The translations under genes were made by a program, and so were the position numbers. Under the pieces are notes generated by a model. That model saw only the letters and a list, made by a program, of their open reading frames with translations, was not told the DNA's origin and made no database searches. From positions 17,435 to 43,881 of the forward strand of contig DCTQ01000009.1 of assembly GCA_002329395.1 (NCBI GenBank): a stretch of DNA of 26,447 nucleotides, read 5' to 3'. The stretch comes from Candidatus Avelusimicrobium alvi. Its GTDB lineage: Bacteria > Elusimicrobiota > Elusimicrobia > Elusimicrobiales > Elusimicrobiaceae. This document shows, one piece after another, positions 7,481-15,180 of this stretch (the first letter of the stretch is position 1; each line of letters opens with the position of its first letter).

Positions 7481-7503
7481 ACCCCGGAGATACCGGGGTT
7501 TTT
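7481..7503 (+). terminator. Rho-independent terminator of uvrB
   Basis: The stem ACCCCGG/CCGGGGT with loop AGATA is followed by a T run, 14 bases after the stop codon. The 100 bases after it hold no gene. Confidence 0.88.
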
Positions 7504-7596
7504 AACGCCGCTTAAACAGGCGCGGATGCGGATTGCTAAGCCGGCGGCGGACGCGCATACGATTTTGCCGGGTGCGCGCCGCGGCGGTAAAATTGG

Positions 7597-7602
7597 TAAA
7601 AT
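7597..7602 (+). promoter_or_regulatory. -10 box immediately before birA (leaderless layout)
   Basis: TAAAAT sits exactly six bases before the ATG at 7609, with no Shine-Dalgarno between. A second TAAAAT occurs 10 bases upstream (7587-7592). No good -35 is visible. Confidence 0.42.
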
Positions 7603-7608
7603 ATACAT

Positions 7609-8199
7609 ATGGAAGAAACGACTATCCCTTTGCAGTCCGTTACGAAGGTTATCGGCCTGGAGCTTGTGGACAGCACGCAAACCCTGGCCAAAGAGCTGGC
7701 CGAACGAGGCGAGCCCGAAGGCACGCTGGTGCTGGCCTGCCGGCAGACCGGCGGCCGCGGCCGCTACGACCGCACGTTCAGCTCGTCGGAGGGCGGCGTT
7801 TATTTTACGCTGATTCTGCGCCCCCATAAACCGGCCGCGTGCAACGCGTCTTTAAGCCCGCGTGTGGGCCGGGCGGTGGCGGATGCGATTTCTTCCGTAT
7901 TTGACGTTAAAACCAAAGTAAAGCTGCCCAACGACGTACTGGCCTGGGACGGCAAAGCCCGCAAGTGGAAAAAAATCTGCGGTATTTTGATTGAGACCTC
8001 TTCCGGCGACGCCAACAACAGCTGGATGCTGGTGGGCGTGGGCGTAAACGTCAATAACCGTCTGCCCGCTTCGTTAAAAGATACGGCGGTAAGCCTCAAG
8101 CAGCTGATCGGCTCCGAAACCAGCAAGGAGCTGTTTTTGGACGAACTGTTAAATCATTTTTGGAAGCATTACGCGCACTGGCTCCATTCCGCTGTGTAA
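7609..8199 (+). CDS. birA: Biotin--[biotin carboxyl carrier protein] ligase, catalytic domain only
   Basis: The 196-residue protein covers the biotin protein ligase catalytic core. GGRGRYDRTF (48-57) is the biotinyl-AMP loop (usual form GRGRxGRxW). KLPND (105-109) carries the key lysine (usual KWPND). GILIET (125-130) and GVGVNVN follow. The enzyme activates biotin and attaches it to carrier proteins of biotin-dependent carboxylases. The N-terminal helix-turn-helix of bifunctional BirA is absent, so it should not act as a repressor. The C-terminal SH3-like domain is also very short or missing. It is monocistronic and ends in a terminator shared with the convergent receiver gene. Confidence 0.93.
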   Translation: MEETTIPLQSVTKVIGLELVDSTQTLAKELAERGEPEGTLVLACRQTGGRGRYDRTFSSSEGGVYFTLILRPHKPAACNASLSPRVGRAVADAISSVFDVKTKVKLPNDVLAWDGKARKWKKICGILIETSSGDANNSWMLVGVGVNVNNRLPASLKDTAVSLKQLIGSETSKELFLDELLNHFWKHYAHWLHSAV

Positions 8200-8218
8200 C
8201 CATTTTTAAAGGGAACAA

Positions 8219-8247
8219 AAAACACCCGCTTTTAAAGCGGGTGTTTT
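8219..8247. terminator. Bidirectional terminator between birA and the receiver gene
   Basis: The symmetrical stem AAAACACCCGC / GCGGGTGTTTT has an A run on one side and a T run on the other. It lies between two convergent genes (stops at 8199 and 8266) and can serve both. Confidence 0.88.
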
Positions 8248-8265
8248 GTATAAAAGCGGTTTGGA

Positions 8266-8631
8266 TTAATCGCCCAGCGCCTGTTTGACTTTGGCCACAA
8301 AATCCATCAGCACGAACGGCTTGGAAGAAAACCCTTTCACCTGGGGATACGGCTGAAACATCTTTTCCGACTCCACCAGGGCCGACGTAACGATTACCGG
8401 AGTGGACGCCAGCGTTTCATCCTCACCCATAATTTTGACGATGCTCGCCCCGTCCAGGCCGGGGAGCATAACGTCCAGGATGACCAGGTGCGGATGCACT
8501 TTTTTCATAGCGGCGATGGCGTCGCGGCCCGTCTGGCACGAATACACTTCGTATCCTTCGCGGGTCAGCACCAAGGTCAGAAGGTCAATAATGCTGGCTT
8601 CATCTTCTACAATTAAAATTCTTTTTTTCAT
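8266..8631 (-). CDS. Stand-alone response-regulator receiver domain protein
   Basis: A 121-residue CheY-like protein with no output domain. It begins MKKRILIVEDEAS with the acidic pair of the receiver pocket, has phosphoacceptor Asp in VILDVMLPGLDG, switch Thr in VIVTSAL and conserved Lys in SSKPF. ATG at 8631 is preferred, with GGAAA about 8 bases upstream. A GTG two codons earlier (8637) is in frame but too close to the Shine-Dalgarno. No histidine kinase is encoded nearby, so it probably receives phosphate from an orphan kinase. The GFSSKPFVLMDFVAKVKQAL ending is complete, so this is not a truncated regulator. The output cannot be inferred. Confidence 0.92.
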   Translation of the reverse strand: MKKRILIVEDEASIIDLLTLVLTREGYEVYSCQTGRDAIAAMKKVHPHLVILDVMLPGLDGASIVKIMGEDETLASTPVIVTSALVESEKMFQPYPQVKGFSSKPFVLMDFVAKVKQALGD

Positions 8632-8660
8632 ATTCACTTTTCCAATAATCTTCTATATTT

Positions 8661-8668
8661 ATTATACT
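8661..8668. promoter_or_regulatory. Overlapping divergent -10 boxes for tilS (+) and the receiver gene (-)
   Basis: TATACT on the plus strand (8663-8668) lies seven bases before the tilS ATG, with no Shine-Dalgarno, giving a leaderless layout. On the minus strand TATAAT (8661-8666) lies 29 bases before the receiver-gene ATG. The two hexamers share bases, so RNA polymerase binding at one should exclude the other and the genes may be expressed alternatively. Confidence 0.5.
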
Positions 8669-8675
8669 TTTTTAT

Positions 8676-9416
8676 ATGACAAAAAAAAGCTTTAACGCTT
8701 CCGTCCTGCCCCGTATGCGCGCTTTTGCTTCGCGCCTGGTGGGCCGGGGGGACGCGGTGCTGGTGGGGCTCAGCGGCGGGGCGGATTCGGTATGCCTGCT
8801 GCATTTTTTGCGTTATCTCGCCGGAGAAAAGCATTTTTTGCTGGCCGCGGTACACGTAAACCACGGCCTGCGCGGCCGGGAAGCGGCCCAAGACCAGCGT
8901 TTTTGCAAAAACCTGTGCAAAGAGCTGGGAATTGAATTTATAACCCAAAAAACCGATGCCAAAAAAGTGGCGAAAAAGCTGGATTTAAGCCCCGAACACG
9001 GCGCGCGCAAAGCGCGTTACGACGCGTTTGTAAAAGCCGCGCGCAAATGGGGCGCCAACAAGCTGGCCCTGGGACACCATCTGGACGACCAGGCCGAAAC
9101 CGTTTTGCTAAATCTGCTGCGCGGCACCAAAGCCAAAGGGCTCGCCGGCATACCGGTGCGCCGCCCGCTGGCCAAAGACGTGGAAATCGTGCGCCCGCTC
9201 TTGTGCGTTACGCGCGCGGAGACGGAAGCGTACTTACAAAACAACGGCTTGGAGCACGTAACGGACCGGACCAATTTTGATGACGCGTTTACCCGCAACT
9301 GGGTGCGCGGCACGCTGCTGCCGCTGCTCGCCACCAAACAGCCGCAGATTAAACACCACCTGGCGTTAATCGCGGCGGATGTGGAAAAAATCCTGGAGCG
9401 GGGTGCGGGCAAATGA
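8676..9416 (+). CDS. tilS: tRNA(Ile)-lysidine synthase
   Basis: A 246-residue N-type ATP pyrophosphatase. The PP-loop SGGADS lies at residues 33-38. VHVNHGLRG, LALGHHLDDQAETVLLNLLRG, a RPLL segment and the DRTNFDDAFTRNWVR block are all TilS features. It converts C34 of tRNA-Ile(CAU) to lysidine so that AUA is read as Ile. The protein stops after the catalytic domain: the C-terminal substrate-binding domains of E. coli TilS (432 residues) are absent, as in other short TilS proteins. Translation probably starts at the very 5' end of the mRNA. The last four bases overlap the next gene (ATGA). Confidence 0.95.
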   Translation: MTKKSFNASVLPRMRAFASRLVGRGDAVLVGLSGGADSVCLLHFLRYLAGEKHFLLAAVHVNHGLRGREAAQDQRFCKNLCKELGIEFITQKTDAKKVAKKLDLSPEHGARKARYDAFVKAARKWGANKLALGHHLDDQAETVLLNLLRGTKAKGLAGIPVRRPLAKDVEIVRPLLCVTRAETEAYLQNNGLEHVTDRTNFDDAFTRNWVRGTLLPLLATKQPQIKHHLALIAADVEKILERGAGK

Positions 9417-9988
9417 CGGCTCCCGATTATTTTGACGGACGGCTGTTTACGGCGCTGCGCGCGTTTGTGGCGGCGGAGCGGGACGCGGTTTTTTGCGGGT
9501 GTACGTTTAAGGAATGTAATTTCCAGGGCGCGGATTTGGCTTCTTTTTCGTTTGAGGACTGCGTGTTTGCCGATTGCAATCTTTCGCTTATCCAAGTGGC
9601 GGGGACCGCGTTTAAAGGCGTAAAATTTGAACGGTGCAAAATGGAAGGGATTAACTTTTTTGACTGCTGCCGCACCGTGCTTTCCATGCATTTTTTGCAG
9701 TGCGATTTGCGTTGTGCGTCGTTTGCCGGCCTGCCGCTCAAACGGACGGATTTTACGGACTGCTCCGTGCGCGAAGCCGTGTTTTCCAAGGCGGATTTGT
9801 CGGGTTCTTCGTTTACGCGCTGTGATTTGGCGCGCGCCGTTTTCCAGCAGACCAATTTGGAAAAAACCGATTTTACCACCGCTTACAACTTCGTCTTTGA
9901 TCCCGAATCCAACCGGATGAGGAAAGCCAGGTTTTCCGTCTACGGCCTGCCGGGCCTGCTGGAAAAATACGGGCTGGAAATTGAGTAG
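9413..9988 (+). CDS. Pentapeptide-repeat protein, Qnr/MfpA-like in overall pattern
   Basis: The 191-residue protein is built of A(D/N)LxF-type pentapeptides, with central Phe or Leu every five residues from about residue 28 to 155 (for example GCTFKECNFQGADLASFSFEDCVFADCNL). It is Cys-rich in the repeat interior. The C-terminal tail YNFVFDPESNRMRKARFSV followed by LLEKYGLEIE looks like the closing segment of Qnr-type proteins. The predicted fold is a right-handed quadrilateral beta-helix. Some relatives protect DNA gyrase from quinolones or toxins; whether this one does is unknown. It overlaps tilS by four bases and so is co-translated with it. No terminator separates it from the convergent gene six bases away. 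Confidence 0.85.
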   Translation: MTAPDYFDGRLFTALRAFVAAERDAVFCGCTFKECNFQGADLASFSFEDCVFADCNLSLIQVAGTAFKGVKFERCKMEGINFFDCCRTVLSMHFLQCDLRCASFAGLPLKRTDFTDCSVREAVFSKADLSGSSFTRCDLARAVFQQTNLEKTDFTTAYNFVFDPESNRMRKARFSVYGLPGLLEKYGLEIE

Positions 9989-9994
9989 CTCCCC

Positions 9995-10762
9995 TTACAA
10001 ATCTTTGTAGTCCATATCGTCGCGGATGCCAAAGCGCGTCAAACAAAAATCGTATTTTACCGGGTCCTGCGGGCAGTGCTTTTTTAACGCCCGGCTGATT
10101 TCCAGCGCGGTGGTAATATCCGCCGCGTTTCGTTTGGTAAGCTCCAGCCGTCGCGCGATGCGGTGCATATGCACGTCCAGCGGAACGATGAGTTTGGAGG
10201 CCGGCACGCCGTCCCAGCCGCCGGGGTCCACTTCGTCTTGGCGCACCATCCAGCGTAAAAATAAATTTAAGCGTTTCAGCGCGCTGTTTTTATCCGGGTC
10301 CGGCACCAGGGAGGATAAGCCTCCTTCGGCGCGCAGTTCACGCGCCAGGCCGCGCAGTGCGGGCAGGACGGATTCGTCGGTTTCGCTGTAGTGCGTTAAA
10401 AAACACGCTTCCAGCGAGCCGTGCTTTTTAAGCACCCGCCGCACCGCCAGCAGGAACGCGCATAATTCTTCCCGCGTGGTAAAGCGGTATTTAAAATCTT
10501 TAAACGTCCGGCGCAGGCCGGCGGCGGACGCACCCAGCACAAACGCGCGCGGCCGTCCGCGCATCGGCGCAAAAACAGTGTTTAAATTTTTCAGGATTTG
10601 TTTGACGTTTCCGTACGCGAAACACGCCGCCGTAAGCGCGGTGATTTCCCGGTCCCGCTTGTCGGGATAATCGTAGAGAAACTGGAGCGGGTCGGGCGAA
10701 CAGAGGGCGCGTTTGTTGTAGCGGGCGTATAAATCGTCAAAATAGCGGGTGGTTTTTTTCAT
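9995..10762 (-). CDS. TIGR02757/DUF2400 family protein
   Basis: A 255-residue soluble protein. The N-terminal part with CSPDPLQFLYDYPDKRDREI and then ACFAYGNVKQI, and the C-terminal part with PLDVHMHRIARRLELTKR and then CPQDPVKYDFCLTRFGI, match what I remember of the TIGR02757 (DUF2400) family. Its biochemical role is not established. The C-terminal segment resembles the helix-hairpin-helix/DNA-glycosylase-like region seen in related folds, which is only an analogy. It converges on the pentapeptide gene with a six-base gap and no terminator, so the two transcripts may overlap. It diverges from murE across a 34-base region holding both promoters. Confidence 0.85.
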   Translation of the reverse strand: MKKTTRYFDDLYARYNKRALCSPDPLQFLYDYPDKRDREITALTAACFAYGNVKQILKNLNTVFAPMRGRPRAFVLGASAAGLRRTFKDFKYRFTTREELCAFLLAVRRVLKKHGSLEACFLTHYSETDESVLPALRGLARELRAEGGLSSLVPDPDKNSALKRLNLFLRWMVRQDEVDPGGWDGVPASKLIVPLDVHMHRIARRLELTKRNAADITTALEISRALKKHCPQDPVKYDFCLTRFGIRDDMDYKDL

Positions 10763-10769
10763 TTCCTAC

Positions 10770-10790
10770 ATTCTACCAATTTGATACCAT
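10770..10790. promoter_or_regulatory. Compact divergent promoters for the TIGR02757 gene (-) and murE (+)
   Basis: Only 34 bases separate the two start codons. On the minus strand TAGAAT (10770-10775) lies seven bases before its ATG. On the plus strand TACCAT (10785-10790, within GATACCAT) lies six bases before the murE ATG. Neither start has a properly spaced Shine-Dalgarno, so both mRNAs would be leaderless or nearly so. The -35 region of each promoter would fall over or inside the other gene's start. Confidence 0.42.
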
Positions 10791-10796
10791 ATTGCT

Positions 10797-12272
10797 ATGC
10801 CCATCAGTATTGTATTGGAAAAAGCCCGTCAAAACGGCCTCGCGGTCAGCGGACTGACGTTCCGCTCGCAGGACGTACGCCCCGGCGCGGTGTTTTTTGC
10901 GTTAAAAGGCGCCAACGCGGACGGCAATTTGTTTATTGACGACGCACTTGCCCGCGGCGCGGGGATGATTGTGTCTTCCGTTGACCCCGTTAAACCCTGC
11001 CCGGTATTGTATTACCGCTCGGAGGATATTGACCGCGACATGGCCGACGCCGCCTACGAATTTTACGGGCGTCCGTCCGACGCTATGGCGATGTGGGGCA
11101 TTACCGGCACGAAGGGTAAAACCTCTATTGCGTATTTGCTGGAGTCCGTTTTAACAGCCGCGGGGCGTAAAGTGGGCGCGCTCGGCACCGTAAATTACCG
11201 CATAGCGGGCCGGGTGGTGTGCGCCGCCCCCAACACTACGCCCGCCGCCCTGGTGCTTTTTGGACTGCTTGCGCAAATGAAGGCCGAACGGTGCGACGGC
11301 GTGGTGATGGAAGTTTCCTCCCACGCGCTGGAACTGCAGCGGGTGCGCCATATTTGGTACGACACCGCGATATTTACCAACCTCCAGCGCGATCATTTGG
11401 ATTTTCACCATACGTTTGAAAATTATTTTAAAGCCAAACAAAAACTGTTTGAAAACCTGACGGACCCGCATAATCCCAAACCCCGGCGCACCGCCGTCAT
11501 CAACGCCGACGACCCGTATGGCCGGCGGCTGTTGGAAATGTTAAAAGGCCGCGTGCGCACGGTTACTTTCGCCGTGGACGGCGAAGCCGATTTTAAAGCC
11601 GCGGACATTCGGGAAAGTCTGACGCATACGTCTTTTACCGTCAACGGCGTGCCGGCGCGGATTAATCTGCTGGGCCGCCATAACGTATATAACGCGCTGG
11701 CGGCATACGCCGCCGCACGGGCCGGCGGCGTGGAAGAAAAATACATTGTGCAGGGCCTTAAAAACCTGCCGGGCGTGCCGGGCCGGATGGAACGCGTTAA
11801 CGAAGGGCAGGATTATTTTGTATTTGTGGATTTTGCGTATACGGACGAGTCCCTGCAGCGCGCGTTTAAAACGGTGGAACCGTTTAAAAAAGGCCGCGTA
11901 TTTGTGGTATTTGGCTGCGGCGGCCAGCGGGACCGCACCAAACGCCCGCTGATGGGCCGCACGGCGTGCACGCATGCGGACCGCGTATTTTTAACCAACG
12001 ACAATCCGCGCTGTGAAGACGAAAAACAAATTTTTAACGATATTTTGGAAGGGATGAAAGGGTTTTCCAATTACGAAATCGTGCCGGACCGGGCCGAGGC
12101 CATCCGCCGCGCGCTGGCCGCCGCGCAAAAGGACGATATTGTGATTATCGCGGGCAAGGGGCACGAAGACTATCAAATCGTCGGTACGGAAAAACGTCAT
12201 TTTTCCGACCGGGAAACCGTCCGCGCGTTTTTGTGCGGGGAGAAGAATTTATGTTCAGAAAAGAAAAATTAA
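10797..12272 (+). CDS. murE: UDP-MurNAc-tripeptide synthetase, meso-diaminopimelate type
   Basis: A full-length 491-residue Mur ligase. The N-terminal UDP-binding domain has TFRSQDVRPGAVFFALKGA, the ATP P-loop GTKGKTS lies at 104-110, NTTP at 146-149 binds the nucleotide substrate, and VMEVSSHAL and the HxxxF-type Lys region follow. DNPR at 402-405 (DNPRCED) is the signature for adding meso-diaminopimelate rather than lysine, in keeping with the dap genes nearby. The segment VDFAYTDES differs slightly from the common DYAHTPDS. Its 3' end overlaps murD by 22 bases. In the classic cluster murF and mraY lie between murE and murD; here they are missing. Confidence 0.96.
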   Translation: MPISIVLEKARQNGLAVSGLTFRSQDVRPGAVFFALKGANADGNLFIDDALARGAGMIVSSVDPVKPCPVLYYRSEDIDRDMADAAYEFYGRPSDAMAMWGITGTKGKTSIAYLLESVLTAAGRKVGALGTVNYRIAGRVVCAAPNTTPAALVLFGLLAQMKAERCDGVVMEVSSHALELQRVRHIWYDTAIFTNLQRDHLDFHHTFENYFKAKQKLFENLTDPHNPKPRRTAVINADDPYGRRLLEMLKGRVRTVTFAVDGEADFKAADIRESLTHTSFTVNGVPARINLLGRHNVYNALAAYAAARAGGVEEKYIVQGLKNLPGVPGRMERVNEGQDYFVFVDFAYTDESLQRAFKTVEPFKKGRVFVVFGCGGQRDRTKRPLMGRTACTHADRVFLTNDNPRCEDEKQIFNDILEGMKGFSNYEIVPDRAEAIRRALAAAQKDDIVIIAGKGHEDYQIVGTEKRHFSDRETVRAFLCGEKNLCSEKKN

Positions 12273-13645
12273 AAGGCCAAAAAGCCTGCGTGCTCGGCCT
12301 GGGCAAAAGCGGCCGGGCCGTGGCGGCCCTGCTGGCGGCAAACGGCTTTGAAGTGCTCATCAGCGAAGAGGCGGCCATTTCCCATGTGGACTCTTTTCGG
12401 CTGCCGGCCGGCGTAAGCGTGGAAACGGGCGGCCATACGGAGCGCGTGTTTGAATGCGGCTTCTGGATTAAAAGCCCGGGGATTTTCCCTAAAAACCCCA
12501 TTTTGCTGGAAGCGAAAAAACGCGGCATCCCCGTGTTTAGCGAGCTGGAAACCGCGCTGGCGTTTATGCCCAAAGGCGTGCGGGTGTTTGCCGTAACGGG
12601 CACCAACGGCAAAACCACGACCACCGCTTTACTGGGTGACATTTTAACACAGCACGCCGTGCGGGAAGGCAAAGGCCGCCGCGTGCACGTGTGCGGCAAT
12701 ATCGGCAGCCCCGTTTCGCTCTGCGCCGCGGAAGTGAAAAAAGGCGACGATTTGGTGATTGAAGTGTCCAGCTACCAGCTGGAGGACAGCACCTATTTCC
12801 GCCCGCATTACGCGTGCATTTTAAACGTTACGCCGGATCACCTGGACCATCACGGCGGTATGAAAGGCTATATCAAAGCCAAAGGTAAAGTGCTTAAAAA
12901 CCAGCGCGAAAGCGATGTGCTGGTGGTCAACGGGGCGGATACGGTATGCGCCGAGCTGGTGGAAAAAGCCAAAAGCGAAGTGCTGGCGTTCTCCACCCAT
13001 CCCAAGCATTTGCTTAAAACGGACGTGTTTTTTGACGGGGACGAACTGATTTTCAGCGAAGGGCACCAAATCCGCCCGCCGCATTTAAAGGGTATTCATA
13101 ACGTGGAAAACGCCATGGCCGCCGCGCTGATGGCGCTGGCCGCCGGCGTGCCGGCGGATACGGTGCAGGCCGTGTTTGACCGCTTTGAAGCGATGGAGCA
13201 CCGCATTGAGCAGTTTGCCTATCACCGCGGCGTGGTGTATGTGAATGATTCCAAGGCCACTAATTTGGATTCCACCATTACCGCGCTTAAAAGTTTTGAA
13301 AAGCGGCAGAACCTGTGGCTGATTTTAGGCGGGCGCGACAAGGGCGCTTCGTACGAAGCGTTAATCCCTTACGTAAAAGATTACTGCAAGCGCGTACTGA
13401 CGATTGGCGAAGCGATGGATAAAATTGAAGCCGAGCTGCACGGCGCGGTGGCGCTGACGCGCTGCGGCACCCTGGAAAAAGCTGTGGAAACCGCCATGGG
13501 TGCGGCGTGCAAGGGGGACATTGTGCTTTTGTCTCCGGCGTGTTCCAGCTTTGACCAGTTTAAAGATTTTGAACAGCGGGGCAAAATTTTTAAACGGCTG
13601 GTCAATGCCTATGTATTTAAGGACCGTGTGGACGGCAACAAATAA
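12251..13645 (+). CDS. murD: UDP-MurNAc-L-alanine--D-glutamate ligase
   Basis: A 464-residue protein, close to the usual 440-460. It has an N-terminal Rossmann-like LGLGKSGRAVAALL, P-loop GTNGKTT (117-123), EVSSYQLE, the NVTPDHLDHH block, NDSKATNLDST and ILGGRDKGASY, then the C-terminal LLSPACSSFDQFKDFEQRG, all diagnostic for MurD. The frame is also open from a GTG at 12233, but ATG 12251 is chosen because GGGGAGAAG lies just upstream and the family N-terminus fits. It overlaps the murE end by 22 bases, so translation is probably coupled. A strong terminator follows. It adds D-Glu to UDP-MurNAc-L-Ala in the cytoplasm. Confidence 0.96.
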   Translation: MFRKEKLKGQKACVLGLGKSGRAVAALLAANGFEVLISEEAAISHVDSFRLPAGVSVETGGHTERVFECGFWIKSPGIFPKNPILLEAKKRGIPVFSELETALAFMPKGVRVFAVTGTNGKTTTTALLGDILTQHAVREGKGRRVHVCGNIGSPVSLCAAEVKKGDDLVIEVSSYQLEDSTYFRPHYACILNVTPDHLDHHGGMKGYIKAKGKVLKNQRESDVLVVNGADTVCAELVEKAKSEVLAFSTHPKHLLKTDVFFDGDELIFSEGHQIRPPHLKGIHNVENAMAAALMALAAGVPADTVQAVFDRFEAMEHRIEQFAYHRGVVYVNDSKATNLDSTITALKSFEKRQNLWLILGGRDKGASYEALIPYVKDYCKRVLTIGEAMDKIEAELHGAVALTRCGTLEKAVETAMGAACKGDIVLLSPACSSFDQFKDFEQRGKIFKRLVNAYVFKDRVDGNK

Positions 13646-13665
13646 ACGCGCGGCTGAGAGCATTT

Positions 13666-13696
13666 AAAAACGGGACCTCTACAAGGTCCCGTTTTT
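13666..13696 (+). terminator. Terminator of murE-murD
   Basis: A 13-bp perfect stem (arms 13666-13678 and 13684-13696, loop CTACA) with an A run on one side and a T run on the other, 20 bases after the murD stop. Confidence 0.92.
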
Positions 13697-13724
13697 ATGT
13701 GTACCGGGGTGCAAAGCCAATCAA

Positions 13725-13753
13725 AAAAAGCCCCGGTCGCGCCGGGGCTTTTT
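13725..13753 (-). terminator. Terminator of the dapA-asd-dapB-murC operon (works on either strand)
   Basis: The 12-bp stem AAAAAGCCCCGG/CCGGGGCTTTTT with loop TCGCG lies 11 bases beyond the minus-strand stop at 13765. With the preceding terminator it separates the two convergent cell-wall operons. Confidence 0.92.
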
Positions 13754-13764
13754 AACAAGGTGAT

Positions 13765-15180
13765 TTATTTGCTGTAATGCATACAGCAGTTGCCCAACAT
13801 ACAGTTCTGGCAGCTTTCTACCGGCTGGCGTTCTTTCAGCGCGCCCAGCAGCTTATGGGCAAAATCCGTTAAGGTCGGGTCGCGCGCGCCGAGCACCAGC
13901 AAAATGTCGCCCGGCTGGGCGGCGCCCGCCATTTCGGACAGGATGCGTTCGCGGCAGTCGTCGTAGCTGACGTTTATGCCGCGCGCTTTTAAGCCTTCGT
14001 AAATCGTCCGGCAGGAAACGCCCTGCGGAATGGTGCCGCCCGGATAATACACTTCCGTCAGCCACAAATGGTCTTCGGGGCCGATGTGCTTGGCGAAGCT
14101 TTCCACAAATTCCGGCGCCAGCATTTTAACGGAGGTGAAGGCATGCGGCTGGTAAAAAGCCAGCACGCGTTTGCCGCGCAGATGGGCGGCGGCAATGGTC
14201 GCGCCCAGTTTGTGCGGGTTATGGGCGAAATCGTCAACGACTTCAATTTTATCGTAACTGCCCACGCTGGCAAAGCGGCGCGCGATGCCCTGGAATTTGT
14301 TAAGCGCTTTGGCGCAGGTATCCAAATCCACGCCCATCTGCAGGGCGGCGGAAACGGCGGCCACGGCGTTGCACACATTATGCAGGCCGGGGATGTGCAG
14401 GCGGAAGGGCTGGCCCTGGATGGTAAAGTCGGACCCGAAACCGTCCACTTTAATTTCCGTCGGGTGTACGTCGCCCAGCGACAGGCCGAACGTCTTGGCC
14501 TGCGGCGCGAGCACACGCAGGTTTTCTTCTTCCGCGTTGATGATGGCGGTTTTGCAGTGCGAAATAAATTCTTTAAAATAACCCTGTAAAATATCAATTT
14601 CTTTATGGTCTTTTTGCAGGTTTAAGCACAGCCCCAAATGCGGGTGGTATTTGACGATAGATCCGTCGCTCTCATCGGCCTCAATGACTAAAATATCGGA
14701 CTCTCCTTTGTAAACATTGCCGAATACGCCCTGTTCGCGCTGCAGGGACAGTATGGCCGCGCCCGTAATGACGGACGGACTCAGCCCGGCAAACGCCAGG
14801 ATGTCATACACCATCGCGGTGGTGGTGCTTTTGCCGCTGGTGCCGGAAACGGCAATCGTGCGGTGCTCGGCCACGTGTTTGGCCAGGAGTTCCGAGCGGT
14901 GCATGGTGGGAATGCCCAGCGCCTTGGCTTTTAGCAGTTCCGGGTTGTCTTCTTCAATGGCGGAAGAGAGCACGACCAGCTCCGTCCGGTGGTCAATGCC
15001 GCTGCCGTCCTGGGGGTAAAGCTGGATGTTCAGCTTTTTTAAATACTCCCACAAGGCCATATCCGTATAGCCTTTGCTGATCAGACGGTCTGACCCGGTA
15101 ACCGAGTCTGCGCCCATGGCGTGCAGCTGCGCCAGCGCGCTCATGCCCACGCCTCCAATACCTACAAAGTGAATTTTCAT
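13765..15180 (-). CDS. murC: MurC-type UDP-N-acetylmuramate--amino acid ligase with a cysteine-rich tail
   Basis: A 471-residue Mur ligase with the three usual domains. HFVGIGGVGMSALAQL (4-19) and the SSAI motif (72-75) mark the MurC UDP-binding domain. The P-loop is GTSGKST (113-119) instead of the common GTHGKTT. EADESDGS (167-174) is MurC-like, and VDDFAHNPHK (315-324) replaces VDDYGHHP. LGARDPTLTDFA (430-441) differs from the usual QGAGDI/GNIG segment. The last 15 residues hold C457, C460, C465 and C466 with H468, a CxxC-x4-CC-x-H tail not typical of MurC. MurC is the most likely role (L-Ala addition), but a variant or recycling ligase is possible. It overlaps dapB by four bases and is the last gene of the operon. 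Confidence 0.82.
   Translation of the reverse strand: MKIHFVGIGGVGMSALAQLHAMGADSVTGSDRLISKGYTDMALWEYLKKLNIQLYPQDGSGIDHRTELVVLSSAIEEDNPELLKAKALGIPTMHRSELLAKHVAEHRTIAVSGTSGKSTTTAMVYDILAFAGLSPSVITGAAILSLQREQGVFGNVYKGESDILVIEADESDGSIVKYHPHLGLCLNLQKDHKEIDILQGYFKEFISHCKTAIINAEEENLRVLAPQAKTFGLSLGDVHPTEIKVDGFGSDFTIQGQPFRLHIPGLHNVCNAVAAVSAALQMGVDLDTCAKALNKFQGIARRFASVGSYDKIEVVDDFAHNPHKLGATIAAAHLRGKRVLAFYQPHAFTSVKMLAPEFVESFAKHIGPEDHLWLTEVYYPGGTIPQGVSCRTIYEGLKARGINVSYDDCRERILSEMAGAAQPGDILLVLGARDPTLTDFAHKLLGALKERQPVESCQNCMLGNCCMHYSK

Noticed and set aside
8632..8637. GTG start two codons upstream for the receiver protein
   Set aside because: It would lie only a few bases from the GGAAA Shine-Dalgarno, whereas ATG 8631 has normal spacing.
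13765..15180. Mpl (murein tripeptide ligase) as the identity of the murC-like gene
   Set aside because: Mpl proteins begin HILGICGTFMGG and have other motifs. The N-terminus HFVGIGGVGMSAL and EADESDGS fit MurC better, although recycling use cannot be excluded.
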